Below the pieces are notes generated by a model, which did not search any database, was not told the DNA's origin, and saw only the letters and a program-made list of their open reading frames with translations. A stretch of DNA of 64,000 nucleotides. Origin: an uncultured Flavobacteriaceae bacterium. Lineage in GTDB: Bacteria; Bacteroidota; Bacteroidia; Flavobacteriales; Flavobacteriaceae. Every line of letters begins with the position of its first letter. Position 1 is the stretch's first letter. The stretch lies in the NCBI GenBank assembly GCA_913048115.1, contig CAJWVI010000001.1, positions 1 through 64,000 of the forward strand. Reading direction: 5' to 3'. Below, one piece after another: positions 1 through 7,988 of the stretch. Position numbers and translations under genes: made by a program.

Positions 1-96
1 CTATTAGGACAAAAACCAAGGGTTTCATTAAAAAAGGCAGCAAGTTCTTTGGTGGAATCGTCGTGATCTTTAGATAATGGAGTTACTAATGGGCAT
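1..96 (-). CDS. Partial AhpD/carboxymuconolactone decarboxylase-like protein, apparent frameshift at its start
   Basis: Read leftwards from base 86, the minus strand encodes VTPLSKDHDDSTKELAAFFN and then ETLGFCPN before the window ends. From memory this matches the N-terminus of flavobacterial CMD/AhpD-like peroxidase-related proteins, which usually begin MPLVTPLSK. The only nearby ATG (94-96) is followed by CCC ATT AGT and stops after eight codons, because there is one C more than the expected ATG CCA TTA GTA. The homologous frame has no ATG, GTG or TTG between its upstream TAG and the window edge. Either the gene is frameshifted or the C run is miscounted. The rest of the gene lies outside the window. 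Confidence 0.5.
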
Positions 97-162
97 AGTG
101 CAAGGCTCTAGTTAGTATATAATGTTTATCACAAAAATAGGAATATCTATAAGGGATAGGTA

Positions 163-1626
163 TTATATTTTTAAAAGTTTTAACGTAGTGTCTTCAATAG
201 CAAGAAAGTATGCCCCTTTTTGTATTTCAGATAAATTTAGTGTTATTTTTGAATGTATAAACAACCCTTGTTTTATTATTTTTCCTGAAATATCCGTAAT
301 CGTATAACGTTTATTTTGAAGATCACAGTCACAGATAATAGAGAAAACATCTTTGGATGGGTTTGGGAATATGATTGGGGGGTTATTTTTGTTTTCATCT
401 ATTCCTAAAGGGCTATTATTGTATTGAGCTACAAGTAAATTAATTTCTGGGCCATTATACCAAATATCACTTCCTGCAAGTAAAATCTTTCCATTAGGAG
501 TGGGGCTTATGATATAACCACTAAGCTCACTGTAATTATATTGAAAAACAAAACTCGCGTCAAAAGCTCCGTTAGAAAAGTGTCTTCTTAAAAAGGGTGT
601 TACGCCACCTTCCCAATCTGGAGTCTCCGAAGTTGTTATGAATCGCTGGTTTTCTTGGATAAAAGCGACAGAATACCCGTCTAGAATTCCATTATCAGCA
701 AAATTAACATCTTGAGTTCCATTGGGTATAAATTTTAATATTTTTCTAATAAATAGGTCATTTTCTGTATCATAACTCACAAAACTTAATAAAAAACTTC
801 CTGTGTTAAATACATGAATAGCAGTGTTCCTCAAACCCTGGAAATATATTTCTATGCTACCATTATTTCCAAAGCTAGTATCTACTTGTCCATTTTGAGA
901 AATACGTACGACCTTGTTTAGAATATCACTATTTGTATTTTCTTTAGTAGAATAGTTTATTAGAATAGTACCATTATCTAGAAATTTGATAGGTTTTTTA
1001 TAAAAGTTTAAAAAAGGGTTTAGTGGAAATACAGCGCGCCCTTGGTCACCAAAGGTCGTGTCTACAAGACCATTGCTCGTGTATTTTTTAAGGAAATAAT
1101 CTCTATTAGTTGAATAAATGATCCCAGACGTATAAATACTTCCATCTTCATGTAGCGCATAATTAAGTACACTAATAGAACTGCCATTATTATTATTAAT
1201 AGAGCCATTATCTCCAAAACTTAAATCTCGGTCTCCATTTGGTAGCAACTTTATAACAGTGTCTCCATACTGGTATAGTATAGTATTGTCATCTAATACA
1301 CTAATGTTATTTATAGGTGTGCCCGTATCATTGGCTATAATTAGATAACCATTGTCGCCAAAAGAAGTGTCTGTACTACCGTCTTCATTATAAACTTGTA
1401 TAAAACCTATCGTGGCAATAAGAATTGGATATTCAGTTGCTAAAACAGCAATTCGACCACTAGCGCCTTGACTTACAGAAGATATGACTAAAGAGGTTTC
1501 ACCAAAGTTTTTTAGAGCCAAACCTTGATTTCCAAAGTCTAGAAAAGGGCTTCCGTCTTGGGCTAGAACAGGAAGCAATATAAGGAGAAGTTTAAATAAA
1601 AGTAATTTCTTCAAAACACGATTCAT
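163..1626 (-). CDS. Secreted delta-60-type repeat protein with T9SS C-terminal sorting domain
   Basis: A 487-residue predicted extracellular protein. Residues 1-23 form a signal peptide ending VLAQ. The body carries spaced copies of a D-x-S-F-G-D-N-G motif (near residues 86-93, 134-141, 189-196 and 249-256, with weaker ones later), which is the signature of the delta-60 repeat, a probable beta-propeller. The last ~75 residues (from IIFPNPSKDVF to the end LKLLKI) look like a type IX secretion type A sorting domain, so the protein is predicted to cross the outer membrane and be released or anchored. It is monocistronic, with its own -7-like box directly upstream. Ligand or role is unknown. The T9SS component SprE is encoded in this same window. 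Confidence 0.8.
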   Translation of the reverse strand: MNRVLKKLLLFKLLLILLPVLAQDGSPFLDFGNQGLALKNFGETSLVISSVSQGASGRIAVLATEYPILIATIGFIQVYNEDGSTDTSFGDNGYLIIANDTGTPINNISVLDDNTILYQYGDTVIKLLPNGDRDLSFGDNGSINNNNGSSISVLNYALHEDGSIYTSGIIYSTNRDYFLKKYTSNGLVDTTFGDQGRAVFPLNPFLNFYKKPIKFLDNGTILINYSTKENTNSDILNKVVRISQNGQVDTSFGNNGSIEIYFQGLRNTAIHVFNTGSFLLSFVSYDTENDLFIRKILKFIPNGTQDVNFADNGILDGYSVAFIQENQRFITTSETPDWEGGVTPFLRRHFSNGAFDASFVFQYNYSELSGYIISPTPNGKILLAGSDIWYNGPEINLLVAQYNNSPLGIDENKNNPPIIFPNPSKDVFSIICDCDLQNKRYTITDISGKIIKQGLFIHSKITLNLSEIQKGAYFLAIEDTTLKLLKI

Positions 1627-1629
1627 AGT

Positions 1630-1890
1630 TTAAAGATACCAAAAATAGTAACAATAGATTTTCGTGCATTCCTAACCCTAATAGACGGAGTATCCAGCCA
1701 AAGGTACCTGAGGAAAAGTAGCCAAACGAGCACAAGGCTTAGGTGTTTAAATAGGGATGCTACGACATACTAATACAAAAATAAATACAAAATCATTCGG
1801 GATGTTATTTCTTTCCCTAGAGGACAGCGATTATATGAAATTTCAGAAAAACATAAAAAGAACCCACAATTCTTGAATTTGAAGGTATAA
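1630..1890 (+). pseudogene. Possible remnant of an unidentified gene upstream of recJ
   Basis: The 314 bases between the T9SS protein and recJ hold no intact gene. One plus-strand frame is open for 86 codons except for a single TAA at 1771-1773 and ends at a TAA at 1888-1890. Its second half reads like real protein (IIRDVISFPRGQRLYEISEK, then HKKNPQFLNLKV), and the first half contains DGVSSQRYLRKSSQTS. I do not recognise the family. It has no good start codon and overlaps the promoter region of the minus-strand neighbour, so it could be a decayed gene end or a chance open frame. Confidence 0.25.
1631..1638 (-). promoter_or_regulatory. -7-like box TATCTTTA, four bases before the start codon
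   Basis: On the minus strand TATCTTTA is followed by AACT and the ATG of the delta-60/T9SS protein. It matches the Bacteroidota -7 consensus TAnnTTTG at all but the last base. No clear -33 TTTG was seen. The spacing implies a leader of almost no length. Confidence 0.4.
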
Positions 1891-1918
1891 ATTGAATGAT
1901 ATGGTTCATAAACTTGTA

Positions 1919-1926
1919 TATTTTTG
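1919..1926 (+). promoter_or_regulatory. -7 box TATTTTTG of recJ
   Basis: TATTTTTG fits TAnnTTTG exactly and lies 14 bases before the ATG at 1941. The first start in the ORF track (1896) is upstream of this box, so the box favours 1941 as the true start. The -33 element is not obvious. Confidence 0.45.
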
Positions 1927-1940
1927 TAATTTTCAACCCT

Positions 1941-3635
1941 ATGCGCTGGAACCTTTCCCCAAAACCAAATTTAGATACAGTAACTCACTTAGCTCAAGCT
2001 TTAGGGATCGCTCCTTTATTAAGCTCGCTCTTAGTGCAAAGAGGAATTACAACATACGCTGAAGCCAAACGCTTTTTTAGGCCCGGGCTTGATGAGTTGC
2101 ATGACCCCTTTTTAATGCAAGACATGCACCTTGCTGTAGCGCGAATACAAACAGCCATCGCAAAGAAAGAGAACATCTTGGTCTACGGAGACTATGATGT
2201 AGATGGGACCACGAGTGTCGCGCTAATGAGTAGTTATTTAAAGAGCTACTACCCAAATGTAGTTACTTATATTCCAGATCGTTATGAAGAAGGATATGGG
2301 GTTTCTTATAAAGGGATTGATTTTGCGGCAGACAATAGCATCACTCTTATTATTGCCTTAGATTGTGGAATCAAAGCCATAGAAAAAGTAGCATATGCCA
2401 CAAAAAAAGGCATTGACTTTATTATTTGTGACCACCACCGTCCTGGTCCAGAAATACCAAAAGCAGTTGCGGTTTTAGACCCTAAAAGAGAAGATTGTAA
2501 GTACCCATATAAAGAACTATGTGGATGTGGCGTTGGCTTTAAGCTTATTCAAGCTTTGGCCTCTGGACGCGGCCAAACTATTGATGATTTATTGTTGTAT
2601 CTAGACCTTGTGGCCACCGCTATTGGTGCAGACATTGTTCCTGTTACTGGAGAGAACAGGGTGTTGGCCTATTATGGGCTTAAGGTAATTAACAGCAATC
2701 CTAGAGTAGGCTATCAAGCCATGTTGAAACAAGTACAAAAAAGCACCCTCACTATTACCGATGTTGTTTTTATAATTGCACCACGCATTAATGCTGCGGG
2801 TAGGATGAAACACGGAAACCATGCGGTGACACTATTAGTAGAAACAGATTTAAATAAAGCTGCTGTTTGGGCAAGTGAAATAGAACAATTTAACGAAGAC
2901 AGGCGAGACGCAGATAAGCGCATCACTCAAGAGGCTTTAGCGCAAATTCAAGAAGCAGCCCAAGAAAACGCAAATACAACGGTTGTCTATCAAAAAGATT
3001 GGCACAAAGGGGTTATTGGTATTGTAGCCTCCAGATTAATAGAAACGTACTACCGCCCTACACTGGTTTTTACAAAAAGCGGAGACAGACTTGCGGCTTC
3101 GGCACGATCGGTGAAAGGCTTTGATGTCTATAATGCTCTAGAGGGGTGCGCTCCATACATAGAACAGTTTGGCGGTCATAAATACGCAGCAGGGCTAACC
3201 CTGTTAGAAAAAGACTATGCAGGCTTTAAAGCACAGTTTGAAAAAGTGGTCTCTGAAACCATCGATCCAAAATCACTCAACCCTGAGCTCACGATTGACG
3301 CGGAGCTTGACTTTGCAGACATCACTCCAAAATTTTACAGAATTTTAAAGCAATTTGCACCTTTTGGCCCTGGGAACAGGCAGCCAGTTTTTATGACAAA
3401 AAACCTAAAAGACACTGGGTATGGAAAATGCGTGGGAGCAGATAAAACACATTTACGCCTCACCCTAAAACAAGGAAAAAGTAGCGCATTTATTGGTATT
3501 GGTTTTGGTCTGGGAGATAAAAAAAACATTGCCTGTACAAATACCCCCTTTATAGCAGGGTACTGTATTGATGAAAATCATTGGCAAGGAAACGTAAGTT
3601 TACAGTTGCGCTTAAAGGATGTTAAGGCTATTTGA
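1941..3635 (+). CDS. recJ: Single-stranded-DNA-specific exonuclease RecJ
   Basis: A 564-residue 5'-to-3' single-strand exonuclease of recombination and mismatch repair. The DHH phosphoesterase core is clear: GDYDVDGTTS near residues 83-92 and the CDHHRP motif near 163-168 supply metal ligands, and FGGHKYAAGL near 420 is the DHHA1 motif, followed by the C-terminal OB-like region. Length is normal for the family. I start at MRWNLSPKP (1941) rather than 1896, because the upstream 15 codons overlap a -7 box and encode an unlikely hydrophobic tail. The 3' end overlaps the convergent LpxH-like gene by eight bases. Confidence 0.95.
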   Translation: MRWNLSPKPNLDTVTHLAQALGIAPLLSSLLVQRGITTYAEAKRFFRPGLDELHDPFLMQDMHLAVARIQTAIAKKENILVYGDYDVDGTTSVALMSSYLKSYYPNVVTYIPDRYEEGYGVSYKGIDFAADNSITLIIALDCGIKAIEKVAYATKKGIDFIICDHHRPGPEIPKAVAVLDPKREDCKYPYKELCGCGVGFKLIQALASGRGQTIDDLLLYLDLVATAIGADIVPVTGENRVLAYYGLKVINSNPRVGYQAMLKQVQKSTLTITDVVFIIAPRINAAGRMKHGNHAVTLLVETDLNKAAVWASEIEQFNEDRRDADKRITQEALAQIQEAAQENANTTVVYQKDWHKGVIGIVASRLIETYYRPTLVFTKSGDRLAASARSVKGFDVYNALEGCAPYIEQFGGHKYAAGLTLLEKDYAGFKAQFEKVVSETIDPKSLNPELTIDAELDFADITPKFYRILKQFAPFGPGNRQPVFMTKNLKDTGYGKCVGADKTHLRLTLKQGKSSAFIGIGFGLGDKKNIACTNTPFIAGYCIDENHWQGNVSLQLRLKDVKAI

Positions 3636-4398
3636 TTTGTGTGGCTTCAAATTCTTTTAATTCGAAATTAGCGCCATCAAAAACGCCATAGGTGTACTGT
3701 GTAATCCAATCACCTAGGTTGAAGTATTCACTAGACTCCCCTACGTTTATTTTCATAGCCAAATGGCGGTGCCCAAAGACAAAATAATCATACTGTTTTG
3801 TTTCTAGTTTTCTCCTAGCGTATTGCGCCAACCACTCTTGTTCATCTCCTAGAAACACCTTATCATCGTCACCAGAAAGAAGTTTATTTTTCACAGATAG
3901 ATATTGCGCCAAACGCATCCCTAGTTCTGGATGAAACCACCTAAATAACCATTTAAATACAGGGTTGGTAAACACCTTTTTCATGCGTTTGTACCCTATA
4001 TCACCAGGGCCTTTTCCGTCTCCGTGCCCAATAAGAAATACTTTATTGTTGAAGGTAAATTCTTTAACATCTCTGTAGGTTGGTATATTGAGCTCTTTTT
4101 CAAAATAGTCTTTCATCCACAAGTCATGGTTTCCAACAAAAAAGTAAATAGGGATACCACTGTCACTTATCTCAGCTAGTTTACCAAGCACGCGAACAAA
4201 TCCTTTTGGAACTACGGTTTTGTATTCAAACCAAAAATCAAACAAATCTCCTAATAAAAAAATGGCAGCAGCATCTTCTTTGATCGTGTCAAGCCACCGT
4301 ACAAATTTTTGTTCTCTAGGAAGACTTTGGGCTGCCGAAGGAGCACCTAAGTGGTTGTCGCTAGAGAAATATATTTTTTTTCCTGGAGGAATTTGCAT
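3628..4398 (-). CDS. lpxH: UDP-2,3-diacylglucosamine diphosphatase-like metallophosphoesterase
   Basis: A 256-residue calcineurin-like phosphoesterase predicted to cleave UDP-2,3-diacylglucosamine to lipid X in lipid A synthesis at the inner face of the cytoplasmic membrane. The dinuclear metal motifs occur in order: SDNHLG (9-14), GDLFDFW (around 50), GNHDLW (around 99), GHGDGKGPGD (around 128-137) and GHRHLA (around 210). The H-x-H motif and overall length favour LpxH over generic phosphoesterases, but specificity is inferred. The gene is transcribed convergently with recJ, sharing eight terminal bases, and has its own -7 box immediately before the ATG. Confidence 0.8.
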   Translation of the reverse strand: MQIPPGKKIYFSSDNHLGAPSAAQSLPREQKFVRWLDTIKEDAAAIFLLGDLFDFWFEYKTVVPKGFVRVLGKLAEISDSGIPIYFFVGNHDLWMKDYFEKELNIPTYRDVKEFTFNNKVFLIGHGDGKGPGDIGYKRMKKVFTNPVFKWLFRWFHPELGMRLAQYLSVKNKLLSGDDDKVFLGDEQEWLAQYARRKLETKQYDYFVFGHRHLAMKINVGESSEYFNLGDWITQYTYGVFDGANFELKEFEATQIK

Positions 4399-4402
4399 GA
4401 TT

Positions 4403-4410
4403 CAAATATA
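4403..4410 (-). promoter_or_regulatory. -7 box TATATTTG, four bases before the lpxH-like start
   Basis: Minus-strand TATATTTG, then AATC, then ATG. This is an exact match to TAnnTTTG. The position implies transcription starting at or within a few bases of the start codon. Confidence 0.5.
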
Positions 4411-4459
4411 GTTGGAAATTTACGAATTGCCACTCTTGGCTTACCTAATGGTGTTATGA

Positions 4460-4476
4460 TAACCCCTGAGGGGTTA
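4460..4476 (-). terminator. Hairpin after queD
   Basis: TAACCCC-TGA-GGGGTTA is a perfect 7-bp stem with a 3-base loop, located just past the queD stop. It lacks a clean U-run on the minus strand, so it may act as a terminator or only as a 3' stability stem. Confidence 0.4.
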
Positions 4477-4478
4477 AT

Positions 4479-4928
4479 TTAATTATCGCTAGCAAACCAC
4501 TCTGCAAAGCTAGTGGCGGTTTCCTGTAATTTTAAAGAGTGTAATTTTGTGTCTTGTGGCAGGCGTTGTTTTATTTTTTCAGCAAAATCAATCACCATCA
4601 TCTCACTAGTTGGTTGATAATCGGCTAACAAAACACTGTGCCCACGATCACTTAATTCTTTGGCAAGCTCAACGTGTGGCGTATTTTTATTAAACACAGT
4701 GGCGTGATCAAAGACGTCTACAATCTCTTCTTTTACAATTTTTTTTAAATCGCTAAAGTCTATTACCATTCCAAATTTGACATGTGACGAATCAGCAATA
4801 GGGGTCCCAATAACGGTCACAGAAAGTTTGTAGCTATGCCCGTGAACATTACGGCACTTGCCATCATACCCATAAAGTGCGTGACCCGTTTCAAATGAAA
4901 ATTGCTTGGTAATACGTATAGAACTCAT
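4479..4928 (-). CDS. queD: 6-carboxytetrahydropterin synthase QueD (PTPS family)
   Basis: 149 residues. The enzyme converts 7,8-dihydroneopterin triphosphate to 6-carboxy-tetrahydropterin in queuosine precursor synthesis. Zinc ligands fit H16 in ETGHALYG and the H-G-H of CRNVHGHSY near residues 26-33, with the catalytic cysteine just before. The family motifs DFSDLKK, FDHATVFN and PTSEMMV follow. The region near residues 105-115 (DRGHSVLLADY) is a short insertion before the PTSE motif. The gene stands alone between hairpin 4460-4476 and its own promoter box; no other queuosine genes are adjacent. Confidence 0.88.
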   Translation of the reverse strand: MSSIRITKQFSFETGHALYGYDGKCRNVHGHSYKLSVTVIGTPIADSSHVKFGMVIDFSDLKKIVKEEIVDVFDHATVFNKNTPHVELAKELSDRGHSVLLADYQPTSEMMVIDFAEKIKQRLPQDTKLHSLKLQETATSFAEWFASDN

Positions 4929-4932
4929 AGGG

Positions 4933-4940
4933 CAAAGATA
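4933..4940 (-). promoter_or_regulatory. -7 box TATCTTTG, four bases before queD
   Basis: Minus-strand TATCTTTG, then CCCT, then ATG. Exact TAnnTTTG match with the same spacing as upstream of the LpxH-like gene. The box lies between the queD start and the stop of the small ORF at 4943-5086. Confidence 0.5.
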
Positions 4941-4942
4941 GG

Positions 4943-5086
4943 TTACTTTTGCTTATTTTTTCGGGCTTTCTTCATGTCTTTAAAGTAGCGATAGCTTTTG
5001 TATTTTTTATACAAAACAGCCAGAACCACAAAAAAGGCTAATATCACAAAGCCACCTTGACCATTAAGGTAATTGAAAACTTCCAT
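4943..5086 (-). CDS. Small single-pass membrane protein, 47 residues
   Basis: This ORF is too short for the ORF track. It starts MEVFNYLNGQGGF, has one hydrophobic segment at residues 13-25 (FVILAFFVVLAVL) and a strongly basic tail (YKKYKSYRYFKDMKKARKNK), the pattern of a small N-out/C-in membrane protein. It ends 15 bases before the queD start, overlapping the queD promoter region. A TACTTTTA box-like sequence sits about 19 bases upstream of the ATG. I do not recognise a family and no function can be assigned. Confidence 0.5.
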   Translation of the reverse strand: MEVFNYLNGQGGFVILAFFVVLAVLYKKYKSYRYFKDMKKARKNKQK

Positions 5087-5279
5087 TTTTTTAATTTAAG
5101 ATGGTAAAAGTAGTAGAATTTTAACAATCTCGAAGGGTTGTTTATGATAACCTAAAACTCATTTTTGAGTAAAACTTCTACGAGATACCAAAAAGAAACG
5201 TATTTTTACGGTCCTATCACCGGTTTATATACTAAAAACGACTGTTTTAAGTTATTATAACTAACAAAAGATATAGATT

Positions 5280-7985
5280 TTGAAGCGCATACAATATACT
5301 TCTCTTTTTTTATTGGCAATCCTAGCAATAACAGCTTGTTCAAGAAAAAAAGACACTTTTTTGAATAAAAAATTTCACTCAGTCTCTACAGAGTACAACA
5401 CTTTGTTTAATGGTGATAATGCTTTTTTACAAGGAAAAGAAGGCCTGGCTCAAACCTATAAGGATGATTTTTATGAAATCCTCCCTGTTGAGCGTATTGA
5501 AGTTATCAAGGATGATGGAAAAACGACAGCTGTAAAGAATCCAAACTTTAATAGGGCAGAAGAAAAGGCAGTAAAAGCAATCCAGAAACACTCTATGTAT
5601 ATTGGCGGAAAAGAATACAACCCCCAAATAGATGAAGCTTACATGCTCCTAGGGAAAGCACGATACTATGACAATAGATTCATTCCGGCTCTAGATGCTT
5701 TTAATTTTATTTTAAATAAGTCTGCAACAAGCAACAATGTAAATAACGCTAAAATTTGGAAAGCTAAAACAAACATTCGGTTAAAAAATGAAGAGTACGC
5801 TATAGAAAATCTTCAAAAAATGCTCGAGGAAGAAAACCTTGAGGATGAGGTTATAGCAGACGCTAATGCTATGCTTGCCCAGGCGATGATTAATCTAGAC
5901 TCCATACCACAAGCCTTACCCTATATGAAGATTGCCTCTGAGTATGTAAAAGACTTCGAGCTAAAAGGCCGCTTCATGTTTATTAAAGCACAATTATACA
6001 ATAGACTAGATCAAAAAGATAGTGCAAATATTGCCTTTGATGAGGTGGTAGCGCTCAACAGGAAAACATCTAGAGTATACATGATCAATGCGTACATAGC
6101 TAAAGCACAAAACTTCAATTACAGTGCAGGAGATCAAGTGGCGTTTTTAGAACTTTTACAAGACTTAAAAGATGATAGAGAGAATCGCCCATTTTTAGAT
6201 AAAATTTTTAATGGTTTAGGAGATTACTACAGAAACACAGCCAATGACAGCCTAGCAGTTGTTCATTACAACAAGTCTATACAATCATTCAATGAGGATC
6301 AAACACTACAGTCTATAAATTACCAGACCCTAGCAGAAATGAACTTTGATGAAGCCATGTATAAAGATGCTGGGGCCTATTATGACAGTACCTTGACCAA
6401 CTTAGTAGAAAACACAAAACAATGGCGCCGTGTTAAAAAGAAGCGTGAAAATTTAGACGATGTTATCAAGTATGAAGACATTGCCGCTAACAATGACAGT
6501 ATCTTGCGTATTTCTAAAATGAATGACAGCGATAAACTAGCTTTTTTTACAACATACACAGACAAACTAAAAGCTAAGGCAGTTGCAGACTCTATTAAAG
6601 CAGCTAAGGGCGCAGACAAAGGCAATCGAATCACTAACAATGAATTTTCAAAAAAACCAGTAGGAAGCGGGCCAAGTGCCTCTGGCGGGAAATTTTATTT
6701 CTATACACCTTCCACAGTTGCTTACGGTAAAGTAGCGTTTAGAAAAGTATGGGGTGATAGAAAATTAGAAGACAATTGGAGAAGATCCAAAAAGAAGTCA
6801 ACGGGCTTTGATCAAGTTGAAGAAATTGTAATGGATCTTACCCCTATCGCAGAGCTTGAAATGTTTAAACCAGAAACCTATATAGCAGCAATCCCCACAG
6901 AGGCCAAGGTGCTAGACAGCCTAACAAAAGACCGTGATTTTGCTTATTACCAGTTAGGACTAATTTATAAAGAAAAGTTTAAAGAATATGACCTTGCTGC
7001 CAATAGGCTAGAAAAATTACTTGAAAATACTCCTGAGGTACGCTTGGTATTACCTGCAAAGTATACTTTATATAAAATATACGGGCAGCTTGAAAACATA
7101 AGACTTGCACAACAGTATAAGAATGATATTTTAAACAACCACAGCAGCTCCAGGTATGCTGAGATTTTAAGAAACCCTGACGCTCAGTTAGCCTCTGACA
7201 CCTCGAGCCCAGAATTCAAGTATAACACTCTGTATAAAGAGTTTGAAGCTTCACAGTATGCTGCAGTCATTAAGAAAAGCGATCAATACATTACACTATA
7301 TAACGGGAATGACATAGTGCCTAAGTTTGAGTTATTAAAGGCAACAGCAACCGGAAGACAGGATGGTTTTGAGGCCTATAAAAAGGGCTTAAATTTTGTC
7401 TCTCTTACCTATCCTAATTCTCCAGAGGGGAAGCGCGCACAGATACTGTATTCCACCACGATTGCTAATCTAGAGTTTAAAAACTTTGTTCCAGATAAAG
7501 AGAGCACTAAATTCAAGTTGCTATATGTCTTCAAAAATAATGATGATGCTACTCTTTTAGATCTAAAAAAGCAAATACAAGCCGCTATTGAGTATTATAA
7601 GTATGTAGAAACAATGTTTGTATCTGTAGACTATTACAACGCCACAACAACTCTTTTGGTGGTTCACGGGTTAGATTCAAGGTTAGGAGCTGAAGGTCTT
7701 GGAGAAGTTTTTTCAAGCCCGCAAAAAGAGGCCAGAAAGAACGATATCACAGCTGTGACCAGAGATTTTGTAGGGATTTCTTCGGGAAATTATAAAATTG
7801 TACAGATTCACAAAAACTTTAATGCCTATAAATCTAACTCAGAGCCAAAAGCCAAAAGCCAAAAGCCTGTTGCTTTAGAAAGGCCTGTAAGCAAACCCAT
7901 ATCCAAATCCAAAAAAACCCCAGATCCTTTTAAGAAAAAAGCCATAAAGGAAAAGAAAAAACCTACTAAGAAAGAAACACTTTAA
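5280..7985 (+). CDS. sprE: SprE/PorW-type gliding motility and type IX secretion lipoprotein
   Basis: A 901-residue lipoprotein. The TTG start is followed by a type II signal peptide with lipobox near AITAC (residues 16-20). The remainder is largely helical tetratricopeptide-like repeats, with a low-complexity region near residues 440-460 and a very basic, proline- and lysine-rich C-terminal tail (~50 residues, e.g. KKKPTKKETL). The N-terminal KKFHSVSTEYNTLFNG segment is what I associate with SprE/PorW, an outer-membrane-associated T9SS component. It is followed after three bases by bactofilin, suggesting cotranscription. The upstream 193-bp gap holds no other gene. The assignment is by remembered sequence pattern, not alignment. 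Confidence 0.75.
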   Translation: MKRIQYTSLFLLAILAITACSRKKDTFLNKKFHSVSTEYNTLFNGDNAFLQGKEGLAQTYKDDFYEILPVERIEVIKDDGKTTAVKNPNFNRAEEKAVKAIQKHSMYIGGKEYNPQIDEAYMLLGKARYYDNRFIPALDAFNFILNKSATSNNVNNAKIWKAKTNIRLKNEEYAIENLQKMLEEENLEDEVIADANAMLAQAMINLDSIPQALPYMKIASEYVKDFELKGRFMFIKAQLYNRLDQKDSANIAFDEVVALNRKTSRVYMINAYIAKAQNFNYSAGDQVAFLELLQDLKDDRENRPFLDKIFNGLGDYYRNTANDSLAVVHYNKSIQSFNEDQTLQSINYQTLAEMNFDEAMYKDAGAYYDSTLTNLVENTKQWRRVKKKRENLDDVIKYEDIAANNDSILRISKMNDSDKLAFFTTYTDKLKAKAVADSIKAAKGADKGNRITNNEFSKKPVGSGPSASGGKFYFYTPSTVAYGKVAFRKVWGDRKLEDNWRRSKKKSTGFDQVEEIVMDLTPIAELEMFKPETYIAAIPTEAKVLDSLTKDRDFAYYQLGLIYKEKFKEYDLAANRLEKLLENTPEVRLVLPAKYTLYKIYGQLENIRLAQQYKNDILNNHSSSRYAEILRNPDAQLASDTSSPEFKYNTLYKEFEASQYAAVIKKSDQYITLYNGNDIVPKFELLKATATGRQDGFEAYKKGLNFVSLTYPNSPEGKRAQILYSTTIANLEFKNFVPDKESTKFKLLYVFKNNDDATLLDLKKQIQAAIEYYKYVETMFVSVDYYNATTTLLVVHGLDSRLGAEGLGEVFSSPQKEARKNDITAVTRDFVGISSGNYKIVQIHKNFNAYKSNSEPKAKSQKPVALERPVSKPISKSKKTPDPFKKKAIKEKKKPTKKETL

Positions 7986-7988
7986 AAA

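Noticed and set aside
7845-7875. Short direct repeat in the sprE tail (AAAAGCCAAAAGCC)
   Set aside because: Low-complexity lysine/proline-rich coding tail; not a mobile or regulatory repeat.
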